The notes: generated from the sequence alone by a model not told the origin. A stretch of 64,000 bases of DNA from Pedobacter caeni (GCF_900129215.1 NZ_FQUQ01000002.1:1633397-1697396), one strand, 5' to 3'; shown: positions 17,360 to 26,187, counted from the first letter of the stretch. Program-made: numbers and translations.

Positions 17360-17371
17360 GGACGATCGTCC
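17360..17371. promoter_or_regulatory. Perfect 12-bp palindrome upstream of the 17278 operon
   Basis: GGACGATCGTCC is a perfect palindrome about 82 bp upstream of the start at 17278, inside the 161-bp gap after the P-type ATPase gene. A TAGATTTG box (plus-strand caaatcta, 17413-17420) on the minus strand about 45 bp further upstream fits a Bacteroidota -7 element, but no TTTG lies at the right distance. Possible operator. Confidence 0.35.
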
Positions 17372-17439
17372 GGAATGAGGCAGTAAAGAAGGGAATAGAA
17401 TTTAATCACATGCAAATCTATTCGCTAAATCAAAGTGAT

Positions 17440-19965
17440 TTACCGTAAGAAATCATCGATGGAGGTGATATTTATCAGCCTTTTTTTCCATTTTACAAGT
17501 TCATACCAGATTACGGATAAAAACCCGATTCCTATACTAAGAGACAACTGCATTAAGTTCATCCGCTGAAATCCAAAGAATGCAGTTAATGGTTTGGCGT
17601 AGAGTATAGCGCCCGAAATAAGAACAGTTGCAATGATAATGAGGAATACCAGGTTGTTTTTATACTTTATAGTGGTGAACAGTGAGTAATAGAAAGATCG
17701 GTTGACCAGCGTGAGCAATATATTTGCAGCTATTAAACAGGTAAATACCATGGCCCTTGTAAGTTGTTCACTATAGCCATTTTGAACGGCAAATTGATAG
17801 GTTATCAAGGTTCCTGCGGTGATCATTAATCCCTGGATGATGCTTGTGGTTAATTCTTTCCGGTTGAAAAATGTGGTAGAAAAAGGACGCGGTTTTTGAA
17901 GCATGGTGTTTTTTTCTATTGGTTCATTCTCATAAATGATAGAACAGGTTGGGCCCATTACAAGTTCAAGAAAAATAATGTGAATAGGTGAGAAGATATT
18001 GGGGTAAATCCAACCCAATGCTAAGGGAACGAAAACCGTTAATATGATAGGGATGTGAATGGAAATAATATATTGAATTGCTTTCTTCAAATTGGCATAT
18101 ATTCTTCTTCCCATTGCTATAGCATCTACCATTCGGGCGAGGTCATCATCCAATAAAATCAGTGAAGCTGCTTGTTTTGCTATTTCTGTTCCTCTTTTCC
18201 CCATAGCAATTCCTATATGGGCTGCCTTTAATGCAGGACCATCGTTAACACCATCACCGGTCATTGCAACGATTTCGTTCCTTGATTTTAATGCATTAAT
18301 AATTTTCAACTTCGCGTCCGGGAACATCCTGGAAAATATATTGGTTTCCAATACAGCTTGCTGAAGTTCCTTATCCGACAGTTTCATGAGCTGCTCACCA
18401 GTTATGCTTTTTTCAAATCCCCTGAATCCAATTTGTCTGGCAATGGCAATGGTCGTTGCTGCATTATCACCGGTAACGATTTTAACATTAATTCCAGCCT
18501 GGTAGAAATCATTTAATACTTTCTCAATATGTTGCTTTGGCGGATCATAAAAAGCTACAATGCCAATAAATTTAAACTTGAATTTTTGCTGCTGATCTGG
18601 GAATGCTGCTCCTTTAAAATCAGCGTTGCCCACAGCCAGTAGGCGGTATCCCGCGGATGCAAGCAGGTTGATGGCAGCGACGATCTTTTCTTTTTCTGTA
18701 TTGTCAAGTTCTGATACTGCAATTAAGGCCTCAGGAGCACCCTTTGCTGCAATGATACGTAGGCCATCTTTTTCCTCGAATAAGTGGGTCATCATGGGAG
18801 GCTTTCCCCCCAAAGGATACTCATGAATCATTTTATACTGCTGCCGTTCATCCTGAAAGGTGGTTTTAGTATAAGAATCGTGGAGGGCGACTTCCATCGG
18901 ATCGAACGGTATAGGTTCACTGGCCCACATGCCCATTCGAATCAGGGCTTTTGCCGTATCGTCAAGGTCGTGATCAGGAGCTATTATTTTATCGGAAGAT
19001 AAGAGGTAAAGTTTAGCAAGACTCATCTTGTTCTCTGTGATTGTTCCTGTTTTGTCTGTACAGATCACTGTTGCGCTACCGAGTGTTTCCACCGTTTTCA
19101 TCTGTTTGACAACAACGCCCATTTGCATCATCCTCCATGCGCCCAATGCCATAAAAGTGGTAAAAGCAACAGGTATTTCTTCAGGTAAAATACTCATTGC
19201 AAGGGTTAGTGCTTTTAAAAGACTATCTAATAAATTGAAGGAATTGAAGTAATTAATGACCCATACAATGCAAAAAATGACTGCACCTGCAATCACCATT
19301 TTTTTTATGAAATTGTTAATCTGTTTTTCGAGTGGAGTTTTTTCTTCTTTGATCGCTTCCAGGCTCTTGCCAATTTTCCCTAATTTGGTTTCATTGCCAA
19401 TCGCAGTAATCGTTGCGATAGCCAGCCCACTTGCAACTGTTGTACCCTGGAAAACCTGGTGATCGTCGCTGTTCTTGTCTTTACATACAGAAAGAGATTC
19501 CCCGGTCAGTATAGACTCATCAACCGAGAAGTCATTGGAATGAATGATACTGCCGTCAGCGGTGATGGAAGTGCCTTCTTCAACTATTAAGCGGTCACCA
19601 ATGACTATTTCTTCACTTTTAATTTCCTCAACCTGACCATCTCTGATCACTTTACAATTTGGTTGACTGTACGTTTTTAACTTTTCAAGTGCATTCCGGC
19701 TTCTGGAGTCTTGATAAAGTGAGATGGCTGATACTAAAACAACGGCAGATGCCAGAAAAATGGCATCACCAGGTTTACCACTAATCGTATAGATCACTGC
19801 GGCGACCATTAGCAAGATGACCATAGGTTCTTTAGCCAGGTTTTTAATGGCATCTAAAAGACCATTTTCTTTTTTGTAGGTTAAGCGGTTGTAGCCATCT
19901 TTTGATCTTGACGCGGTGACTTCCTGCTTTGATAATCCCTGAATATTAAAGTTGCTTAAAGACAT
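17440..19965 (-). CDS. P-type cation-transporting ATPase (P2-like)
   Basis: 841-aa ion pump. Order of elements: N-terminal cytoplasmic start, M1-M2 (about 47-82), actuator domain with TGES (154-157), M3-M4 with PEEIP (261-265), phosphorylation site DKTGT (Asp304), nucleotide domain with KGAPE, hinge MTGDGVNDGPALKAAHIGIAM, then M5-M10. Length and ten-helix topology match P2 (SERCA/PMR1-like) pumps; no heavy-metal CPx or N-terminal HMA domain is present. The M6 motif is LELVMGPTCSIIYENEP rather than the Ca-ATPase NxxxDGLPA, so ion selectivity is uncertain (Ca, Mg, Mn or H are possible). No obvious co-transcribed gene; the VIT transporter lies 113 bp upstream on the same strand. Confidence 0.9.
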   Translation of the reverse strand: MSLSNFNIQGLSKQEVTASRSKDGYNRLTYKKENGLLDAIKNLAKEPMVILLMVAAVIYTISGKPGDAIFLASAVVLVSAISLYQDSRSRNALEKLKTYSQPNCKVIRDGQVEEIKSEEIVIGDRLIVEEGTSITADGSIIHSNDFSVDESILTGESLSVCKDKNSDDHQVFQGTTVASGLAIATITAIGNETKLGKIGKSLEAIKEEKTPLEKQINNFIKKMVIAGAVIFCIVWVINYFNSFNLLDSLLKALTLAMSILPEEIPVAFTTFMALGAWRMMQMGVVVKQMKTVETLGSATVICTDKTGTITENKMSLAKLYLLSSDKIIAPDHDLDDTAKALIRMGMWASEPIPFDPMEVALHDSYTKTTFQDERQQYKMIHEYPLGGKPPMMTHLFEEKDGLRIIAAKGAPEALIAVSELDNTEKEKIVAAINLLASAGYRLLAVGNADFKGAAFPDQQQKFKFKFIGIVAFYDPPKQHIEKVLNDFYQAGINVKIVTGDNAATTIAIARQIGFRGFEKSITGEQLMKLSDKELQQAVLETNIFSRMFPDAKLKIINALKSRNEIVAMTGDGVNDGPALKAAHIGIAMGKRGTEIAKQAASLILLDDDLARMVDAIAMGRRIYANLKKAIQYIISIHIPIILTVFVPLALGWIYPNIFSPIHIIFLELVMGPTCSIIYENEPIEKNTMLQKPRPFSTTFFNRKELTTSIIQGLMITAGTLITYQFAVQNGYSEQLTRAMVFTCLIAANILLTLVNRSFYYSLFTTIKYKNNLVFLIIIATVLISGAILYAKPLTAFFGFQRMNLMQLSLSIGIGFLSVIWYELVKWKKRLINITSIDDFLR

Positions 19966-20078
19966 GTGTTTAGGATAGATACCTTAAAAATCGCGTATCC
20001 ATTTGACTAAAAGCATGATGGAGATCATCATTTTAGATGACGAAGATTATAAGCAGAAAAAAGGATAGAATAGAAATT

Positions 20079-20792
20079 CTACGCTGTTTTAATACCAAAA
20101 AAATAGCCCACAGCAGCAGTCATTAACATGGCTGCGGTTCCCCAGAAGCAAATTCTGACAACAGCTTTGCCAATATTTGATCCGCCGGCCTTTGCAGCTA
20201 CAATCGCGGATACGGCTAAAAATATAATCGAAAAACCATATTGGTAAATGACCATTAAGTTTAAGGGAGCAAAGATGGAAACCAGCATTGGGAGCATGCC
20301 TCCCGTGATAAATGAGCCCGCTGAGGCCAGAGCAGCTTGCATTGGTTTTGCCTGTGTGATTTCGTTGATGCCCAATTCATCCTTGGCATGTGCCCCCAAA
20401 GCATCATGGGCAGTGAGCTGTTTAGCAACCTGCATAGCCAGGTTTTCTTCAAGGCCTCTTTGCTGGTAAAGTTTAGCCAGCTCTTTCAGCTCAATTTCAG
20501 GCATATTTTCCAATTCCTGTTTTTCTCTTGTCAGATCGGCAATTTCAATATCAGATTGTGAGCTTACGGAAACATATTCCCCTGCAGCCATAGACAGTGC
20601 CCCTGCTACCAGCCCGGCTAGCGCAGCAAGAACTACAGGCTCACGCGTGGTACTGGCTGCTGCAATGCCAATGGCTAAACTGGTTGTAGAAAGAATGCCA
20701 TCATTTGCACCTAAAACTGCAGCCCTTAACCAACCGCTTCTATTCGTGTAATGCTCCTCTAGTTCCATGATATTTTGCTTTTCTAATGACAT
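20079..20792 (-). CDS. VIT/CCC1-family Fe2+/Mn2+ transporter
   Basis: 237-aa membrane protein. Characteristic features are the N-terminal RSGWLRAAVLGANDGILSTT (VIT signature), GLVAGALSMAAGEYVSVSSQ in M2 with the conserved Met/Glu, a charged cytoplasmic metal-binding helix hairpin (REKQELENMPEIELKELAKL), and three further helices (GSFITGGMLPMLVSIF; YGFSIIFLAVSAIVAAKAGG; CFWGTAAMLMTAAVGYFFGI). Homologues move Fe2+ or Mn2+ out of the cytoplasm. The start codon overlaps the stop of the haem-binding gene by one base (20792), so the two are coupled. Confidence 0.92.
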   Translation of the reverse strand: MSLEKQNIMELEEHYTNRSGWLRAAVLGANDGILSTTSLAIGIAAASTTREPVVLAALAGLVAGALSMAAGEYVSVSSQSDIEIADLTREKQELENMPEIELKELAKLYQQRGLEENLAMQVAKQLTAHDALGAHAKDELGINEITQAKPMQAALASAGSFITGGMLPMLVSIFAPLNLMVIYQYGFSIIFLAVSAIVAAKAGGSNIGKAVVRICFWGTAAMLMTAAVGYFFGIKTA

Positions 20793-21241
20793 TAATTAAT
20801 GGCGTTATTAAGTCCCTTTGCCCAGGCAATGATTTTGTCTTTGTCCGGAGCGGAAAGCACCGCTTTCCTATGAACTAATGTGTAGGAACTTAAAGGCATT
20901 TCATCCTTTTCAATCACTTCAACTATTTCATCCAGCTTGTGCTTTTTCTTTTTAATATTATAACTGTTGAATTGATCAAAGTTTAGTTCTTCTTTGCCAT
21001 CATTGACATGGCTTTGCAGCCACCATGAAAACGGTTGGATATTACTATACCAGGGGTAGATCGTGTTATTGGAATGGCAATCGTAACAGCTTCTTCGAAG
21101 AAGCACCCCAATTTCTTTTGGAACTTTATAGTTTGCTTCAATTGCATTTGGCGAAGCTGAGGTAGAGATATTTCTTCCCGGTCTGAAGAGCTGTACCACG
21201 AGCATCAGCATGGCGAAAATTAGTAGTACTTTCCTGATCAT
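20792..21241 (-). CDS. Haem-binding (cytochrome c-like) domain protein
   Basis: 149-aa exported or membrane-anchored protein: N-terminal helix VLLIFAMLMLVVQLFRPG, then the Haem_bd pattern IGVLLRRSCYDCHSNNTIYP, with the CxxCH motif CYDCH, YSNIQPFSWWLQSHV and a C-terminal DKDKIIAWAKGLN. This small domain is widespread in Bacteroidota and binds c-type haem covalently; redox partner unknown. It sits between the DUF3570 barrel (31 bp upstream) and the VIT transporter (1-base overlap), linking a haem protein to a metal exporter in one transcript. Confidence 0.9.
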   Translation of the reverse strand: MIRKVLLIFAMLMLVVQLFRPGRNISTSASPNAIEANYKVPKEIGVLLRRSCYDCHSNNTIYPWYSNIQPFSWWLQSHVNDGKEELNFDQFNSYNIKKKKHKLDEIVEVIEKDEMPLSSYTLVHRKAVLSAPDKDKIIAWAKGLNNAIN

Positions 21242-21272
21242 GTCTTCTATTTGTTGAGGTTAAGGATTTCCA

Positions 21273-22493
21273 TTATTTTACTTTTAGATTTAAAGTAATG
21301 ATGTTCGAAACCAAACCGGTAGATCTGCTGTAATGCCCGTATCTCAGTTCTAACATATTTAAGTGCTGCCAGCCGAATACACCATGTGGTGGTGCAAGCC
21401 GGATACCGGCGCCATAGAAATCACTATTTAATGTAGAGAGATCATAATCGCTGGTGAAATATTGAGCTGCTGGATCATGCTGTCCATAAGGTGCAAAATA
21501 TTTGGTTCCGGTCTGTTTATTGTAGCGATAAAAAGGACTGAGGGAGATAAACGAGGTCAGTTTCACCGGAACTTCTATTTCCGCTGTGTGTGCCCTGATG
21601 CCCCAGTTATCCATGAAATACCGGTAGTACGTCCGCACAATCACCTGATCTGTGGCAAAATAGTTGAGCCTTGCAGCGATAGGCAATTTGTAACGTTGAT
21701 CAGGTAGGGTTTCTGCTCTTAAAGAACCATCTGTAAAATAATCACGTTGATATTTGGTGGCCAGTAAGCCTTTTTGATAAGCAGGTTCAATGATAAGTTG
21801 CGCTTGTAGTTTTTGATTAATCACTTGCGAAAGCGCCAATGACGCGCTGAATGAATTTCGTGGGCTGGAGCCTTCACTTCTGGATTCGTGGCCATTACCA
21901 AGACTTGCTGCGGATCTCAGTTCAATAGGTAAAATAACTTTCCAGGTATCTAAAAATGCCTGCAGTTTAAAATCAAACTGGGTATTTTTATCTTTTGATA
22001 ACCGGGTGAGGTTAAAGCCTGCGCCTAATGACTGATAGTCATATTCAGTTGAAAAAGAGCCCGTAAATCCGAAAGCATTACCTGTTTTTTCATTACTATG
22101 TGTCCAGTTTAAAGATGGGTACACGCGCGTATCGGCCATGGATGCGGAAGAAATCGTACTTGGATCTATCTTATCCGACGAAGCCGAAGTGTAATGGTCT
22201 ACGCCCAGTTCAAACAAAAAAGTGTTTTTGTTACCTGCTTTGTTGTATTTAGACAATTGCAGATCAATGGTATTGGCAAAATCTGATAGTTTCTCTGTTC
22301 CAATACCGCCAGTAACAGCTGAATTGTTACCAGTTTGATGGTAATAGGCCGATACCAGGTTAATTTCGTCAATCTTAAGCTTTCTGCTTTGGTAGTTGCT
22401 GGTATCGGCAGGATTGGTTTTAATTTTAATTTGTCCATGGGCACCTAAAACACCGAGGAACAGCATGAGTACATGCAGATAAATCTTTCTCAT
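21273..22493 (-). CDS. DUF3570 outer-membrane beta-barrel protein
   Basis: 406-aa protein with a signal peptide (MRKIYLHVLMLFLGVLGAHG). It is rich in alternating amphipathic beta strands with aromatic edges (EINLVSAYYHQTG; FLFELGVDHYTSASSDKIDP; SFSTEYDYQSLGAGFNLTRL; YYRYFMDNWGIRAHTAEIEV; MLELRYGHYSRSTGLVSNI). It matches the DUF3570 family, found almost always next to DUF4266, ApbE and a thioredoxin. Here DUF4266 ends 8 bp upstream. The role of the barrel is not established; in this company it may be the outer-membrane partner of an extracytoplasmic redox or metal process (inference). Confidence 0.9.
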   Translation of the reverse strand: MRKIYLHVLMLFLGVLGAHGQIKIKTNPADTSNYQSRKLKIDEINLVSAYYHQTGNNSAVTGGIGTEKLSDFANTIDLQLSKYNKAGNKNTFLFELGVDHYTSASSDKIDPSTISSASMADTRVYPSLNWTHSNEKTGNAFGFTGSFSTEYDYQSLGAGFNLTRLSKDKNTQFDFKLQAFLDTWKVILPIELRSAASLGNGHESRSEGSSPRNSFSASLALSQVINQKLQAQLIIEPAYQKGLLATKYQRDYFTDGSLRAETLPDQRYKLPIAARLNYFATDQVIVRTYYRYFMDNWGIRAHTAEIEVPVKLTSFISLSPFYRYNKQTGTKYFAPYGQHDPAAQYFTSDYDLSTLNSDFYGAGIRLAPPHGVFGWQHLNMLELRYGHYSRSTGLVSNIITLNLKVK

Positions 22494-22501
22494 GATTTCA
22501 G

Positions 22502-22732
22502 TTAGTTACAGCCGCAACCACCACCACTTTTGCCACCATTGGCCCCGGAAGCACCTTCCCTGTATAGTTGGAAACTCTGTTCAAATTTCTGAACCGTTCG
22601 CGATGATAAAGCCATTTCAGCATCGTTGAGTTTGTTTTTTTGATAGGGTTTGACTGTTGCGCATGCGCTAAGCAGGCTAAGGATAAAAAATCCTGTGCCT
22701 AGCAGCACTGATATTGGAATGGAAGTTTTCAT
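22502..22732 (-). CDS. DUF4266 mini-lipoprotein with Gly/Cys-rich tail
   Basis: 76-aa lipoprotein. The signal ends in LLSACATVKPYQK (lipobox LSAC). A short helical body follows (LNDAEMALSSRTVQKFEQSF). The C-terminus is YREGASGANGGKSGGGCGCN, a flexible Gly/Ser stretch with two terminal cysteines that is characteristic of DUF4266. It is separated by one base from the apbE stop and by 8 bp from DUF3570. The tail is an attractive site for covalent modification or metal/haem/flavin binding, and the adjacent ApbE is a flavin transferase; no experiment is known to me that proves this. Confidence 0.9.
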   Translation of the reverse strand: MKTSIPISVLLGTGFFILSLLSACATVKPYQKNKLNDAEMALSSRTVQKFEQSFQLYREGASGANGGKSGGGCGCN

Positions 22733-22733
22733 A

Positions 22734-23666
22734 TCATTGTTTTACATTAATATTGTTGGAAGTATACAAGCAGTCATGGTCATCTATGATGATGCAGGCT
22801 ACTTGTCGCAGTTGGTTGATCATGTCAAGGCCTACCTGTACGCCCATAACGATTACGGGGGTCGCCAGGGCATCGGCGAGCTCGGCACTTGGGCAAATGA
22901 TGCTTACACTTTTTATTCCACTAACGGGTAAACCAGCCTTCGGGTCAATAGTGTGTGAGTACCTGCGACCATTGATTGTAGCGTATTTTTCATAATTGCC
23001 AGATGTCGCAATGGCCATATTGCTAATGTTGAGTGCTGAGAATGGACGGTCGCTTTGGTCGGGGTCAGCAATACCAATAGTCCAGGGCTTGCCGGCCGAT
23101 TGGTTTCCCCAGGTAACCAGGTCTCCTGCGGCATTTACAATTCCATGTTCGATTCCGATACCTTGTAATACTTGTTTGGCCTTATCTGCAGCATAGCCTT
23201 TTCCGATACCACCGAATCCGATGCGCATACCCTTATGTTTTAGCATTACAGTAGATTTTTCAGGGTCTATAATTACATTCTGATAATTGATGAGGCTTAC
23301 GGATTGCAACGCTGTTTCAAAATCAGGAAGGGAAGTCATATTCACATCAAAATTCCAGAGGCTTTTATCAATAGAGCCGTAGCTAATGTCAAAGGCACCC
23401 TGGGTAATGTCAGATATCTTTGCTGCACGCCCGATAAGTTCAATCACTTCCTGATCCACTTTGACTGCTTCTATACCAGCATATTTATTGATCAGGCTGG
23501 TCTGACTGCTGTCTTTGAACGTGCTGAGCAAGTCTTCAATCCTTTTAACCTCTGTTACGGCTGCGTCAATTGCTTTTTCGCCGATAGATTCATTCTCCGC
23601 AATGACGGTGAACTCAAAACGGTTGCCCATAAGTTTTAATACCCGGTTGTAAGCTGTGTTTGCCAT
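22734..23666 (-). CDS. apbE: FAD:protein FMN transferase (ApbE family)
   Basis: 310-aa enzyme that attaches FMN from FAD to Ser/Thr of target proteins via a phosphoester bond, using Mg2+. Key motifs: FDISYGSID, IGFGGIGKGYAADKA (FAD site), GIVNAAGDLVTWG, SGNYEKY, and RRYSHTIDPKAGLPV (metal/substrate His and Asp). Unlike most ApbE proteins it shows no signal peptide or lipobox (it starts MANTAYNRVLKLMGNRFEFT), so it may act in the cytoplasm or an exported start is missing. It lies 8 bp downstream of the thioredoxin gene and 1 bp upstream of DUF4266. Confidence 0.93.
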   Translation of the reverse strand: MANTAYNRVLKLMGNRFEFTVIAENESIGEKAIDAAVTEVKRIEDLLSTFKDSSQTSLINKYAGIEAVKVDQEVIELIGRAAKISDITQGAFDISYGSIDKSLWNFDVNMTSLPDFETALQSVSLINYQNVIIDPEKSTVMLKHKGMRIGFGGIGKGYAADKAKQVLQGIGIEHGIVNAAGDLVTWGNQSAGKPWTIGIADPDQSDRPFSALNISNMAIATSGNYEKYATINGRRYSHTIDPKAGLPVSGIKSVSIICPSAELADALATPVIVMGVQVGLDMINQLRQVACIIIDDHDCLYTSNNINVKQ

Positions 23667-23674
23667 ACCTTTAA

Positions 23675-24109
23675 TTATTTACCGGATTCCATACTGGTAA
23701 TTTGCTGAACAAATTTTTCAGGACTTTCATTGGGGTAGCCGTCCCATGACTTCAGAACTTTTCCGTTTTCATCTACCAGTAGGGTATAGGGAAATTTGCC
23801 ATTCGGGTTATATTTTTCTGCCAGCGCCTCATTCAGTTTAACTTGTTCAGAGGGAAGCTGATTTTTCTTTTGACGAGGAAAATCAGCACGTACCAATACC
23901 AAATGGTCTTTGGCATAAGTTTCAAAAACTTCCGATTCGAGGATTTCCTTTTTTAAACGGATGCATGGGCCACACCAATCCGAGCCGGAGAAATTAACTA
24001 GAATGTATTGATGATTAGCTTTCGCTTCTTGCTGCGCCCGCGCAAAGTTGTTTGTCCAGATTAATTTGCCTGGAAGTAGGGATAATAATGTGATCAGTAG
24101 TAGTTTCAT
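23675..24109 (-). CDS. Exported thioredoxin-family protein
   Basis: 144-aa protein with a short signal peptide (MKLLLITLLSLLPGKLIW) and a thioredoxin fold: QYILVNFSGSDWCGPCIRLK with the WCGPC active site, FPYTLLVDENGKVLKSWDGY (cis-Pro region near FPYT), and a C-terminal helix. SDWCGPC-type members act as periplasmic thiol-disulfide proteins. As first gene of the run before ApbE, DUF4266 and DUF3570, it may keep the cysteines of DUF4266 or the CxxCH of the haem protein reduced (inference). Confidence 0.9.
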   Translation of the reverse strand: MKLLLITLLSLLPGKLIWTNNFARAQQEAKANHQYILVNFSGSDWCGPCIRLKKEILESEVFETYAKDHLVLVRADFPRQKKNQLPSEQVKLNEALAEKYNPNGKFPYTLLVDENGKVLKSWDGYPNESPEKFVQQITSMESGK

Positions 24110-24235
24110 CCTGTTCTTTATAACTGATGAACTTTTTCGTCTACGATTAGTTCATCAAATCAAATAATGAGTCTAAGATCAAGACGAATTCTGAAGACAT
24201 TATGAAGTTACCCGTTAAAAAATGTTAAAGGATTG

Positions 24236-25513
24236 TCATCTGATTTCATTTTCAGGACCGTCAAAGTTGATCTTAAATTGGTGGTAGCCCTGCTCATAAC
24301 CATAACTTAGTTTATAGTTTTGTCTGAGGCATACCTGTTTTAAAATGGCCAGCCCAAGCCCTGTTCCTTCAGATGTATTGTCTTTATAAAACCTTTCAAA
24401 GATCTTTCCAGGGTGTAGTGCGGATTGGGCGCTGGTGTTGGAAAATATAAGGTTATCCTTTGTTAATGTAATCTGAATTGAACCCCCGTCGTAATTGTGC
24501 CTGATCGCATTACTGAGCAGGTTGTTAATCAATATTTCCATTAAGGAACGGTTTGCAGAGATGGAAAAGGGGCTCATATTGGTTTGTACTTGCAGGCTTC
24601 TTTTTTGGATGAATTCCTGGAAATAATTAAGCTTCTCCTCAATTAGTGCCTTTAGGTCGATCTTTTCCTTATCCTGAAGTTGATTGTTGTCAATCTTCAC
24701 CAGGAGCAGGAGTGATTGGTTTAATTTAGTCAGTTTCGAAGTGGCTTTATACAGATCGGCCAGAATTTCACTTTCTTCTTTACCAAGGGTATTGGATTGC
24801 AGCATGGTGTCGAGTTTGGAGTTGATGACTGCAAGTGGTGTCATCATCTCATGGGATGCATTTTCGGTAAATAGTTTGATCTCCCTGTAATCTGATTTGA
24901 CCTTTAACGATACATCCAGAACGGCTTTGTTCAATTCCTTGAATTCTTCAATATTGGTTTGAATAGGCTCGAAGACTTTTTCCTGGTTAATGTTGAATGC
25001 TTTGATGTTGGATAACAATTCGCGGAACGGTAACCACATCCTTTTGATGAGTATTCTATTGACCAGCCACAAGATCAATAATAAAATAATTACCGGTAGT
25101 AAAATGATGAGGATAATGCTTTTAATTTGTTCTTGCCGTTCAAATTTCGAAGCAATGATCATGACCTGGTAGGGCTGTCCGTTTAAGTTGAGTTCTGTTT
25201 TCAGGTATCTTGCAGATTCCGTGTGTTTCTTTTTAGGGTTATAGAAATTGGTGTCTGCAAATAACCTGCGTTTATTCGTTACCTGGTGTATTTTTTTATA
25301 TTCAACAATGACATCATCAAAACCGTCTGGAGATGGAAGAATATTTTTAACGTGCGTAAAGTCCTCTACTTCGAGGAGTTCCTCGAAAAGATGGTCATCA
25401 ATCTGTTTGTTGAGGTATTGTCCGAGCGTTTGATAAAAAAGAAATCCTATTACCAGTAGTCCTGTGAGTGTAATGATAGACAAGATCCTGTTATAGCTGC
25501 TGAATAATTTCAT
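24236..25513 (-). CDS. Sensor histidine kinase
   Basis: 425-aa two-component kinase: TM1 about residues 11-31, a ~100-residue periplasmic sensor region, TM2 about 132-153. Then comes a cytoplasmic part with HisKA (FTENASHEMMTPLAVINSKL, phospho-His221), N box (LLSNAIRHNYDGGS) and G box (EGTGLGLAIL). It overlaps the response-regulator gene by 4 bases (25510-25513), so it is translated with it. It lies next to the thioredoxin/ApbE/DUF4266/DUF3570 run on the same strand, 126 bp away, so it may control it; the signal is unknown. Confidence 0.93.
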   Translation of the reverse strand: MKLFSSYNRILSIITLTGLLVIGFLFYQTLGQYLNKQIDDHLFEELLEVEDFTHVKNILPSPDGFDDVIVEYKKIHQVTNKRRLFADTNFYNPKKKHTESARYLKTELNLNGQPYQVMIIASKFERQEQIKSIILIILLPVIILLLILWLVNRILIKRMWLPFRELLSNIKAFNINQEKVFEPIQTNIEEFKELNKAVLDVSLKVKSDYREIKLFTENASHEMMTPLAVINSKLDTMLQSNTLGKEESEILADLYKATSKLTKLNQSLLLLVKIDNNQLQDKEKIDLKALIEEKLNYFQEFIQKRSLQVQTNMSPFSISANRSLMEILINNLLSNAIRHNYDGGSIQITLTKDNLIFSNTSAQSALHPGKIFERFYKDNTSEGTGLGLAILKQVCLRQNYKLSYGYEQGYHQFKINFDGPENEIR

Positions 25514-26187
25514 ACATCTGCAAATTTATAACCAACTCCGTAAACAGATTGAAAGTAGTCCTTGCAACCGGAATCTGTTAGTTTTTTTCTTACATTTTTA
25601 ATGTGGGTATAGATGAAGTCAAAGCTGTCGGCCATGTCTGCATCATCACCCCAAATGTGCTCTACTGCAGCTGCTTTAGAAATAACCTTATTTTTATTGG
25701 CTATGAAATACAAAAGCAAATCAAATTCTTTTCTGGTCAGGTATACCGTTTTTCCATTTACCTTAGTTTCCTTTGCGGCGGTGTCAATTTCTATTTCATT
25801 GAAATGGATGATGGTGTTTCCGTTGAAATGCCGGCGCCTTACGATAGATTGTATCCTTGCATAAAGCTCAGACAGGTGGAATGGTTTGATCAGGTAATCA
25901 TCCGCACCAAGGCTCAGGCCTTCAATTTTCTGATCCAGAGAATTGCGTGCAGAAATGATTAGCACACCATCTGTTTTATTAATCTTTTTAAGATACTTTA
26001 ATAGCTGAAGCCCTTCTCCATCGGGGAGGGTTAAGTCCAGCAGAATACAGTCATAATCATAAATCGATAACTTTTGATAACCTTGCTCATAAGTAGCAGC
26101 ATGATCACAAATATTTCCTTCAGCCGTCAGATACTGATCAATACTTTTTCTTAAGCTTTCTTCGTCTTCAACAATTAGAAACTTCAT
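25510..26187 (-). CDS. OmpR/PhoB-family response regulator
   Basis: 225-aa regulator. The receiver domain has the acidic pocket EDEE (7-10), the phospho-acceptor Asp51 in CILLDLTLPDG, and SARNSLDQKI plus ADDYLIKPFHLSEL with the conserved Lys. The C-terminal winged helix (VYLTRKEFDLLLYFIANKN; DFIYTHIKNVRKKL; VYGVGYKF) is the OmpR DNA-binding type. It is the first gene of the kinase pair; targets unknown. Confidence 0.95.
   Translation of the reverse strand: MKFLIVEDEESLRKSIDQYLTAEGNICDHAATYEQGYQKLSIYDYDCILLDLTLPDGEGLQLLKYLKKINKTDGVLIISARNSLDQKIEGLSLGADDYLIKPFHLSELYARIQSIVRRRHFNGNTIIHFNEIEIDTAAKETKVNGKTVYLTRKEFDLLLYFIANKNKVISKAAAVEHIWGDDADMADSFDFIYTHIKNVRKKLTDSGCKDYFQSVYGVGYKFADV

Noticed and set aside
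22650..22995. Two 93-codon plus-strand frames
   Set aside because: Antisense of apbE and DUF4266, which have secure family motifs.
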